DNA of 6,881 bases, from positions 1 through 6,881 of the forward strand of contig CAIXMC010000308.1 in NCBI GenBank assembly GCA_903920405.1. Reading direction: 5' to 3'. A program made the position numbers and the translations under genes. The notes under the pieces were generated by a model that saw only the letters and a program-made list of their open reading frames with translations, was not told where the DNA came from and ran no database searches. The DNA comes from an uncultured beta proteobacterium (GTDB lineage Bacteria > Pseudomonadota > Gammaproteobacteria > Burkholderiales > Burkholderiaceae_C). Positions 1 through 6,026 of the stretch are shown one piece after another. How positions within the stretch are numbered: the stretch's first letter is position 1; every line of letters begins with the position of its first letter.

Positions 1-999
1 ATGACCATTGCCGCGATGGTGGTGGGGGCACGCCAGGGTCTTATTTACTTGCGGGGAGAGTACCGTTATCTTTTGGATCATCTGGAATCGGTCTTGCAGC
101 GCCGACGCGAACAGGGTTTGCTGGGCACAGCCATTCAGGGGCAGACCGGGTTTGATTTTGATATCGTGATTCATGTCGGGGCAGGTGCTTATGTGTGCGG
201 CGAAGAATCTGCGCTGATTGAGTCGCTCGAAGGCAAACGGGGTACACCGCGCATTCGCCCTCCTTTTCCTGTGGAGTGCGGCTATCTGGGCCAGCCCACA
301 ACAGTCAACAACGTGGAAACCTTTTGCGCTGTCACCCATATTGCATTGAATGGCGCGCTGTGGTGGAGCAGCATTGGCACACCACAATCGACGGGAACAA
401 AAATCCATTCTGTCTCAGGAGACTGCGATCGTCCGGGGATTTATGAGTACCCGTTTAGCACACGCATTGGCCGCATTCTGGAAGACTGCGGCGCACACGA
501 CACCCAAGCCGTTCAAGTGGGCGGGCCTTCGGGCGTGTGTCTGTCGGCATCAGAATTTAGTCGGTGCATTGGTTTTGAGGATGTTCCCACAGCGGGAGCA
601 TTTATGGTGTTTGACCGGTCACGAGACATGTTTGAGGTTGCCCGAAACTTTGCCCACTTTTTCGCCCATGAAAGCTGCGGTTTTTGTACGCCATGCCGTG
701 TGGGTAACGAGCTGGTGGTTCGCAGACTGGACAAATTGCAGCGGGGTCATGGCTCTACCCAGGATTTGGAGGAACTGTATGAACTGGACAAACTCATGCA
801 CGGCGCCACCCACTGTGGTTTGGGAGCAGCCGCCTGCAACCCTTTGCGAGACACCATCGCCAAGTTTCGTCCCGCTTACGAGCGGCATCTGAAATCCTTG
901 CATTTTGTTCCCGGATTTGATCTGGATGCTGAACTGTCACAAGCCCGCTTAGCCACTGCGCGTGACGATGCTGGCGCACATTTGGAAACACTGTTATGA
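1..999 (+). CDS. hoxF: NAD-reducing hydrogenase diaphorase subunit HoxF, C-terminal part (5' end outside window)
   Basis: HoxF is the flavin subunit of the soluble NAD-linked [NiFe] hydrogenase. With HoxU it forms the diaphorase module that exchanges electrons between FMN and NAD(H) in the cytoplasm. The visible 332 residues match the C-terminal part of the complex I 51-kDa (NuoF) fold. The first family signature, GAGAYVCGEESALIES, is at residues 60-75, and the second, ESCGFCTPCRVG, at 224-235. Cys226, Cys229, Cys232 and Cys272 are the expected [4Fe-4S] ligands. HoxF is normally about 600 residues. The NuoE-like N-terminal domain and most of the FMN/NADH-binding region are missing, and the first residues (MTIAAM) align with an internal stretch of the family. 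The ATG at base 1 is therefore most likely an internal methionine, not the start. The stop overlaps the hoxU start in ATGA. Complex I NuoF is the main alternative, but the hoxU and hoxY neighbours argue against it. Confidence 0.93.
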   Translation: MTIAAMVVGARQGLIYLRGEYRYLLDHLESVLQRRREQGLLGTAIQGQTGFDFDIVIHVGAGAYVCGEESALIESLEGKRGTPRIRPPFPVECGYLGQPTTVNNVETFCAVTHIALNGALWWSSIGTPQSTGTKIHSVSGDCDRPGIYEYPFSTRIGRILEDCGAHDTQAVQVGGPSGVCLSASEFSRCIGFEDVPTAGAFMVFDRSRDMFEVARNFAHFFAHESCGFCTPCRVGNELVVRRLDKLQRGHGSTQDLEELYELDKLMHGATHCGLGAAACNPLRDTIAKFRPAYERHLKSLHFVPGFDLDAELSQARLATARDDAGAHLETLL

Positions 1000-1724
1000 G
1001 CAACAAGCGAATTGATGCCTTAAGTCCGGGCACCTTCACATTAGACGGCAAGGACATTGAATTTGGCCCGGGTGACACCCTCATGCAGGCAGTGACCCGT
1101 GCCGGCGGCTATATCCCGCATTTGTGCTGGATGGAAGGTTTTCTGCCCCATGGCTCATGCCGCCTGTGTACCGTCAAGGTCAATGGTCGCATGGGAGCGG
1201 CTTGTACCGTGCTGGCCAGTACAGGGCAAAACGTGGAAAGTAACACCGAAGAACTGCGTACCCTGCGCCGCACTCTTTTGCAAATGCTGTTTGTAGAAGG
1301 CAATCATTTTTGCCCTTCGTGCGAGAAAAGTGGCAACTGCCGTTTGCAAGCTACCGCGTATGAAGCTGGCATGACAGGCCCCCATTTTGAAGAGTTCTAC
1401 CCCAACCGCCCGGTTGATGCCAGCCACCCTGATGTGTGGCTGGATTTGAATCGCTGCATTTTGTGTGAATTGTGTGTTCGTGCCAGCCGTGATGTGGATG
1501 GCAAAAACGTATTTGCTGTCAGCGGCCACGGAATTGATGCCCACCTCGTCGTCAATAGCCCGAGTGGCCTGCTTGGCGACAGTGCCATCGCAGTATCAGA
1601 CCGTGCCGTCCACATTTGCCCGGTGGGTGCTTTGCTGCCCAAGCGTCAAGGCTTTGCCGTCCCCATCGGCAAGAGGCGCTTTGATCTTCATCTTGTGTCT
1701 GAAAGTGAAGGGAATGCATCATGA
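996..1724 (+). CDS. hoxU: NAD-reducing hydrogenase diaphorase subunit HoxU
   Basis: HoxU is the iron-sulfur relay subunit that links HoxF to the hydrogenase module HoxYH. It resembles the N-terminal part of complex I NuoG. The 242-residue length is close to the known HoxU size (about 235). Three cluster sites are visible. A [2Fe-2S] site is formed by Cys44, Cys55, Cys58 and Cys70. A His-ligated [4Fe-4S] site lies in NHFCPSCEKSGNC, with His104, Cys106, Cys109 and Cys115. A second [4Fe-4S] site lies in CILCELC, with Cys154, Cys157 and Cys160, completed by Cys208 in ICPVGAL. It lacks the large molybdopterin-like domain of NuoG, as expected for HoxU. The start is the ATG overlapping the hoxF stop. 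No strong ribosome-binding site precedes it, which fits translational coupling. The stop overlaps the hoxY start, again as ATGA. Confidence 0.95.
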   Translation: MSNKRIDALSPGTFTLDGKDIEFGPGDTLMQAVTRAGGYIPHLCWMEGFLPHGSCRLCTVKVNGRMGAACTVLASTGQNVESNTEELRTLRRTLLQMLFVEGNHFCPSCEKSGNCRLQATAYEAGMTGPHFEEFYPNRPVDASHPDVWLDLNRCILCELCVRASRDVDGKNVFAVSGHGIDAHLVVNSPSGLLGDSAIAVSDRAVHICPVGALLPKRQGFAVPIGKRRFDLHLVSESEGNAS

Positions 1725-2287
1725 CTGCCTCCACTTTACTGCACGCACCCCACAAACTCAAGCTCGCCACCGTATCGCTCGCAGGCTGCTTTGGCTGCCA
1801 CATGTCGTTGTTGGACATTGACGAACGCATCCTGACATTACTGGAAAAGGTTGAATTTGACCGAACCCCCCTGACCGACATCAAAACCATTGGTCGATGT
1901 GACATGGGTCTGATTGAAGGTGGCCTGTGCAATGCTGAAAATGTGCAGGTTTTGCGCGAATTTCGCTCGCATTGCAAAACTCTGGTGGCGATGGGCGCTT
2001 GTGCCATCAATGGTGGATTGCCAGCGCAACGCAATCAGCGCGATGTCGGCCAACTGCTGTGCGACGTGTATTGCGCCCATTCCGGCACCACTGCAGGCAG
2101 CCGCGTGCCCAATGATCCTGAGCTGCCACTGCCACTCAACCGTGTTCACCCCATTCATGAGGTGGTGCATGTGGATTACTTTTTACCCGGCTGCCCACCC
2201 AGTGCCGACACCATCTGGTCTTTTTTCACCGACCTGCTCGCAGGGAAAATCCCGCAGTTTGGCCATGGATTGATGCGCTACGACTGA
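1721..2287 (+). CDS. hoxY: NAD-reducing hydrogenase small subunit HoxY
   Basis: HoxY is the small subunit of the cytoplasmic bidirectional [NiFe] hydrogenase. It carries the [4Fe-4S] cluster next to the NiFe centre of HoxH and passes electrons towards HoxU and HoxF. The 188-residue protein begins with the diagnostic AGCFGCHMSLLDID block, giving Cys23 and Cys26. The remaining cluster ligands are Cys94 in MGACA and Cys158 in PGCPPSAD. GGLCNAENV at residues 67-75 is also typical. The protein has no Tat signal, which fits a cytoplasmic group 3d enzyme, and its C-terminus (LMRYD) looks intact. The ATG overlaps the hoxU stop, and a GAAGGGAA ribosome-binding site lies at 1707-1714. The gene should be followed by hoxH, but the next 141 bases are non-coding and the next gene is unrelated. 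HoxY cannot work without a large subunit, so hoxH must be elsewhere, or the operon is broken. Confidence 0.95.
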   Translation: MTASTLLHAPHKLKLATVSLAGCFGCHMSLLDIDERILTLLEKVEFDRTPLTDIKTIGRCDMGLIEGGLCNAENVQVLREFRSHCKTLVAMGACAINGGLPAQRNQRDVGQLLCDVYCAHSGTTAGSRVPNDPELPLPLNRVHPIHEVVHVDYFLPGCPPSADTIWSFFTDLLAGKIPQFGHGLMRYD

Positions 2288-2428
2288 TCTGTTTTCCAGG
2301 CAAATTTAGATGAGACAGCCTTGGATCGCTGACAATAATCGGCGTGAAATAGCACTCTTTTTCTCGCTTTAGAACTTGCGTACCTTCTTTAGACTTGGCT
2401 TTATTTTGTTGATAGCTGGGTTTTTAGA

Positions 2429-3823
2429 GTGTTTTACAGAGCATTTCTCTTTTTGTTGATGATTGTTGGCTTTGCCGGCTGCGCTCAAACCTCCTTGTTC
2501 GAGCGTTCAGCCTTGCCTGTGCCCAATCAATGGCCGGACAAACTTGGTACGGCAAGTCGCCTGAGTGCTGCCAAGACGCACTGGCGCACCTATTTTTCTG
2601 ACCCCGTTTTACAGTCGCTGATTGCGACTGCTTTGAAAAATAATCGTGATTTGCGCGTAGCTGCAGGCCGCGTCCAGGAAGCACGTGCCCAGTTTGGAAT
2701 TGCACGCGCTGATCTGGGTCCAACGGTCAATGTGATGGGTAGCGGTAGTGTGACGCGAACTTCATCAGATTTAAGTGGCATTGGCGCTCCCCTAACGAGT
2801 CAACGTTACGATTTGTCGATGTCGTCAGTATCTTTTGAAGTTGATTTCTGGGGGCGCGTCGCCAATTTATCTGAAGCTGCGCGATTGAGTTACCTAGCGA
2901 GTGAAGAATCTCGCCGATCAGTTTATGTGTCGTTGGTGGCTGATGTTGCGCTGTCTTATTTGACTTTACTTCAGTTTCAGTATCTGGTTGCAAGTGAACA
3001 GTCGGTGGTCGATTTGAGAGTGCAGTCCTTGGCGTTGATAGAAAAAGGATATGCAGCCGGTGCAGCCAATGATTTTGATTATCAACAAGCCAGCAGTCTG
3101 GTGGCTTCTTCGCAAGCGTCGTTGGCTAGTTATGTCTATCAGCGCGACACTGCCCGTCACCGGCTGGACTTTTTATTGGGTTATGCACCCGTTGACCTCA
3201 AACTCAATATCAGCTTGGATAGGCTGGGATTGGACAATCCAGTTGCCACAGGTTTACCTGCCGAAGTGTTGTTATTGCGCCCTGACGTGATGGCAGCGGA
3301 ACAGCGTTTGCGGGCAACACATGCCAACATTGCTGCGGCGCGTGCGGCTTTTTTGCCCAAAGTGATGCTGACGACAAGTTTGGGGCTGGCCAGTCAAAGT
3401 TTAATGAACTTGTTCAGCGGTGGTGCCTGGTCATTTCAACCGTTGATTACCATGCCGTTGTTTGATGGAGGACGGACATCTGCGGGCGTTGATGCAGCCA
3501 AGGCGCGCAACTTTATTGCGGTAGCCGAGTACGAGCGCACCATTCAGGCCGCATTTCGTGAGGTGTCAGATTTGTTATCTTCAAACCTTTCTTTGTCCAT
3601 TCAGGTGAAGTCGTCCAAGTCCAATATACAAGCACGGGCTCGGCATCTGGAGATTGCGACGGGTCGTTATGACGCTGGTGCTGGCACTTATTTGGAAGTG
3701 CTCGATGCACAACGGAATCTGATTTCTGCACAGCAATCGGGTGCGCAAGTGCGTCGTGCCCAGCTTGAGTCCCATGTGCAACTCTACAAAGCGTTGGGTG
3801 GCGGTTTAAATCCCTCATCTTGA
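2429..3823 (+). CDS. NodT/OprM-family outer membrane factor lipoprotein
   Basis: This 464-residue protein belongs to the TolC-like outer membrane factors that form the exit duct of tripartite efflux pumps. A short lipoprotein signal peptide is visible: Arg4, a hydrophobic stretch at 5-16, and a lipobox FAGC with the acylated cysteine at residue 18. Ala at +2 is compatible with outer-membrane sorting. Family hallmarks follow in order: FEVDFWGR at 136-143 in the first strand region, a linker LLLRPDV at 281-287 that opens the second repeat, PLFDGGRT at 343-350, YLEVLDAQRNL at 421-431, and YKALGGG at 453-459. The start is GTG, because an in-frame TAG lies at 2390-2392 and no ATG is available before the signal peptide. 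A GGG at 2418-2420 is a weak ribosome-binding site. Usually such genes sit with an RND pump and a periplasmic adaptor gene. Neither is in this window, so it is either an orphan or it serves another secretion system. The substrate cannot be told. Confidence 0.9.
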   Translation: MFYRAFLFLLMIVGFAGCAQTSLFERSALPVPNQWPDKLGTASRLSAAKTHWRTYFSDPVLQSLIATALKNNRDLRVAAGRVQEARAQFGIARADLGPTVNVMGSGSVTRTSSDLSGIGAPLTSQRYDLSMSSVSFEVDFWGRVANLSEAARLSYLASEESRRSVYVSLVADVALSYLTLLQFQYLVASEQSVVDLRVQSLALIEKGYAAGAANDFDYQQASSLVASSQASLASYVYQRDTARHRLDFLLGYAPVDLKLNISLDRLGLDNPVATGLPAEVLLLRPDVMAAEQRLRATHANIAAARAAFLPKVMLTTSLGLASQSLMNLFSGGAWSFQPLITMPLFDGGRTSAGVDAAKARNFIAVAEYERTIQAAFREVSDLLSSNLSLSIQVKSSKSNIQARARHLEIATGRYDAGAGTYLEVLDAQRNLISAQQSGAQVRRAQLESHVQLYKALGGGLNPSS

Positions 3824-3852
3824 AGTCTGTGATAAACCAAAGCATCCATACC

Positions 3853-5733
3853 ATGGCAGCTCATAATGAAATCAAGGACAGGCGCAAGTTTTTGGCGGCG
3901 CTGAAGGACGCACGTACTGGACTTCGTGAAACCCAGTATGAAGTGGGTTTGATGTACGCCAATGGTATTGGGGTTGCACAAGACTTTACACAAGCACTGC
4001 ATTGGATTCGACAGGCTGCTGAACGTGGCTTGGCAACTGCTCAATATTTACTGGCAACCCGCTACGAACAAGGTGAAGCTGTCGTTCAAGATGAGCACGA
4101 GGCTTTGAAGTGGCTACTGAAAGCCGTTGATCAGGATCATCCCAAGGCAGCGTATCGTTTGGCTCAGTTTTATAGCAGCACTCATTTGCAAGCTGCAATG
4201 ATGCTGCATAAAAAAGCTGCGGAGCAAGGGGTGGCTGAAGCGGCGTACGAACTCGCATCGGTTGGACACAAGGAGCAGGCGCATGCACAAACTCAGCAAG
4301 AGGCTTTTCAGTGGTGTTTGCGCGCTGCAGAGCAGGGTCTCGCGGCTGCTCAATGTACATTGGCTGATCGGTATGCCAATGGCACAGGCATTGAACCAGA
4401 TATCGAACAGGCCTTGATGTGGTATCGCAAAGCGGCTAAGCAGTACCATGCAGCAGCACAAGTGGCTTTGGCTTTGTTGGATGAGAGCGGTTCGGGACAG
4501 CGTGCTTCCAAATTAAAACATCACCGCAATGCAGAAACTATAGAGCGAAAACCTGATGTCCAATTGTGGGTAGATGCTGCCCAACGTGCAGACGTTGATG
4601 CACACTATTGGCTGGGCATGATGTTTGAACATGGCTGGTCCGTCCCTTGTGATCAAGCGCAGGCACAGCATTTTTACGAAGTTGCAGCCATTAGGAACTA
4701 TCCGCCCGCACAAGTAGCATTGGCGCGCTTATTGGCAAGAGACGGGAAAAATGAGGAAGCCTTGCACTGGTTTGAAAGGGCAGCCCATCACGGTTCACCA
4801 GGGGCCGTTTGTGCCATCAGTCAGATGGTTGAGTTGGGCTGTGCCGCGCAAATGGATAAAACGGTGGGGGTTCAATGGTCTTTGAAAGCAGCGCAATTTG
4901 GTGATGTGGCAGCCATGATGTCGCTGCGGGCATTGTTTGAGGGGGGCAGCCAGGCCTTGTCGCAGGTCTATCTGCAGCGGGCAGCATCAAGTGGTCAAGC
5001 TCAGGCGCAATATATGCTTGGGCAGCACCTTGAGGCACAAGCCAAGTCGGAAGCTGACATGCAACAAGTGTTCGATTGTTACCAGCAATCCGCTGCCCAG
5101 GGGTATGTTCCGGCGCAATGTGCCTTGGGACTGTTGTATCTAGGAGGCAAATTCATCCCTAAAAATGCCGTACTGGCCTGTGAATGGCTGGAAAAAGCTG
5201 CCCGTCAAGACGATGTCAAGGCGCAGTGGAATCTGGCTCAAATCCTCATTAGTGGCGCTCCAGAAGTCAACAAAGACTTGAAACAAGCCTTTGTTTGGTG
5301 TCAAAGTGCTGCAAACACAGGTTTTGCACCAGCTCAATCAAGATTGGGTGTGCTGTACGCCCGCATAAGAAAGCCGAAAAGCGCAGCGCACTGGTGGCAG
5401 TTGGCTGCAGACCAAGGCGACCCAGAGGCGCAATACAACTTGGCTTTGGCTTTTGCAAAAGGTCATGGTGTGGTGAGTGATTTGCGACAGTCCTTTGCGT
5501 GGATGGTTCGTGCTGCTGATCAAGGTGTGGTGTCAGCACAGTCCAAAGTTGCTATCTTGTACGCAACAGGAGAAGGCGTGGCGCAAGATCCGGTAGAGGC
5601 ACACAAGTGGCTGTTGCTTGCAAGTCAAGCAGGGGACGCTGCAGCGCAAACTAATTTAGTCAAATCACAAAATGTTTTGAGTCTGGCGCAATTGGCAGAG
5701 TCTCGGAGACGATCGGATATGTGGAAACAATGA
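3853..5733 (+). CDS. Sel1-like repeat protein
   Basis: The protein (626 residues from this ATG) is almost entirely Sel1-like repeats, a TPR-related alpha-alpha fold that acts as a protein-binding scaffold. About 16 repeats of 31-37 residues can be marked. They follow the pattern AQ..L...Y..G.GV..D...A..W..KAA.QG, with clear copies at the start (YEVGLMYANGIGVAQD) and end (SKVAILYATGEGVAQD). Several central copies are degenerate or shortened. The sixth carries a basic insertion encoded at about 4510-4560. A final partial repeat and a charged tail (SRRRSDMWKQ) close the protein. No signal peptide or membrane segment is visible, so it is probably cytoplasmic unless exported by another route. The start is uncertain: TTG at 3820, which overlaps the previous stop as TTGA, and GTG at 3829 are in-frame alternatives that add 11 and 8 residues. 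I preferred the first ATG, although no candidate has a good ribosome-binding site. Proximity to the outer membrane factor gene suggests co-transcription. The binding partner is unknown. Confidence 0.88.
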   Translation: MAAHNEIKDRRKFLAALKDARTGLRETQYEVGLMYANGIGVAQDFTQALHWIRQAAERGLATAQYLLATRYEQGEAVVQDEHEALKWLLKAVDQDHPKAAYRLAQFYSSTHLQAAMMLHKKAAEQGVAEAAYELASVGHKEQAHAQTQQEAFQWCLRAAEQGLAAAQCTLADRYANGTGIEPDIEQALMWYRKAAKQYHAAAQVALALLDESGSGQRASKLKHHRNAETIERKPDVQLWVDAAQRADVDAHYWLGMMFEHGWSVPCDQAQAQHFYEVAAIRNYPPAQVALARLLARDGKNEEALHWFERAAHHGSPGAVCAISQMVELGCAAQMDKTVGVQWSLKAAQFGDVAAMMSLRALFEGGSQALSQVYLQRAASSGQAQAQYMLGQHLEAQAKSEADMQQVFDCYQQSAAQGYVPAQCALGLLYLGGKFIPKNAVLACEWLEKAARQDDVKAQWNLAQILISGAPEVNKDLKQAFVWCQSAANTGFAPAQSRLGVLYARIRKPKSAAHWWQLAADQGDPEAQYNLALAFAKGHGVVSDLRQSFAWMVRAADQGVVSAQSKVAILYATGEGVAQDPVEAHKWLLLASQAGDAAAQTNLVKSQNVLSLAQLAESRRRSDMWKQ

Positions 5734-5897
5734 ACTATTCGTCACATAAGGACTTCATTTTTTGACCAGAGTGCCGATACCAGATAAGGTTAATGTTATA
5801 GACTCAGATCGTGTGTATTTGATTTATGGGTCGAGTGTCGTGTTTTATAGAGTCCAACACTGACAAAGCGACAAGCATTTCAGTCAATCCACGCCAA

Positions 5898-5931
5898 ATA
5901 GCTAGGCTGGATTAGTCGCTTTACTAGCTAT
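5898..5931. repeat. Perfect 8-base inverted repeat with 18-base spacer
   Basis: ATAGCTAG at 5898-5905 is the exact reverse complement of CTAGCTAT at 5924-5931. Each arm also contains the palindrome TAGCTA. It could be a paired protein-binding site upstream of the repeat-protein gene, or a hairpin in RNA if transcription starts further upstream. The function is inferred from position only. Confidence 0.5.
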
Positions 5932-5943
5932 GGACTCAATATA

Positions 5944-5973
5944 TTGTTTGTGTTACTGGATTGACTTTTTAAT
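5944..5973 (+). promoter_or_regulatory. Possible sigma70-type promoter for the octapeptide-repeat gene
   Basis: TTGTTT at 5944-5949 (3 of 6 consensus bases) and TTTAAT at 5968-5973 (5 of 6) are separated by 18 bases. Transcription would begin near 5980, leaving a leader of roughly 47 bases before the ATG at 6027. The -35 match is poor. The better -35-like hexamer TTGACT at 5961 has no -10 at the right distance. The call rests mainly on the good -10 and on its placement inside an inverted repeat. Confidence 0.28.
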
Positions 5974-5982
5974 CTGTCAATC
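5959..5982. promoter_or_regulatory. Perfect 7-base inverted repeat, possible operator
   Basis: GATTGAC at 5959-5965 and GTCAATC at 5976-5982 are exact reverse complements with a 10-base spacer. The arm centres are 17 bases apart. The candidate -10 hexamer TTTAAT lies within the spacer, so a dimeric regulator bound here would block or modulate initiation. As RNA it could also form a small hairpin. The regulator is unknown. Confidence 0.45.
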
Positions 5983-6014
5983 GGTTGTGCAGTGTCGATC
6001 AATCAACTTTCTTT

Positions 6015-6019
6015 AGGGG
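6015..6019 (+). promoter_or_regulatory. Ribosome-binding site of the octapeptide-repeat gene
   Basis: AGGGG ends seven bases before the ATG at 6027. This is good spacing and fixes the start of the repeat protein. The in-frame ATG at residue 8 has no comparable site. Confidence 0.7.
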
Positions 6020-6026
6020 TGTAAAA

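Larger units (their letters stand above)
5734..6026. other. 293-base intergenic control region, no gene
   Basis: This gap separates the Sel1 gene from the octapeptide-repeat gene. It looks more AT-rich than the flanking genes. I see no convincing gene in it. The longest ATG frame I noticed (5826-5915, 29 codons) has no ribosome-binding site or recognisable product. It contains two perfect inverted repeats (listed separately), a perfect 10-base palindrome CAATATATTG at 5937-5946, and a long-range inverted pair GAGTCCA (5850-5856) / TGGACTC (5931-5937). GTCAATC also occurs as a lone copy at 5883-5889, matching the arm of the second inverted repeat. A six-T run at 5758-5763 follows the Sel1 stop, but there is no GC-rich stem to make a clear terminator. 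Confidence 0.6.

Noticed and set aside
350..892. 180-codon + strand frame inside hoxF
   Set aside because: It is a shadow of hoxF in another frame. The hoxF frame carries both family signatures and all cluster ligands.
996..1724. Complex I NuoG fragment
   Set aside because: Short NuoG-like subunit of HoxU length, directly followed by a clear HoxY, so the hydrogenase assignment fits better.
2327..2362. Terminator after hoxY (CGCTGA/TCGGCG hairpin and a T run at 2358-2362)
   Set aside because: The six-base stem includes a G-T wobble, and the T run lies about 13 bases after it, so it does not fit an intrinsic terminator.
2376..2405. Promoter for the outer membrane factor gene (TTGCGT, 18-base spacer, TTTATT)
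   Set aside because: Only 3 of 6 and 4 of 6 consensus matches in an AT-rich stretch. The level is what chance would give.
5731..5763. Intrinsic terminator after the Sel1 gene
   Set aside because: There is a six-T run at 5758-5763, but only a three-base GTC/GAC pairing precedes it.
5826..5915. 29-codon ORF in the intergenic region
   Set aside because: No ribosome-binding site, no recognisable product, and it overlaps one arm of an inverted repeat.
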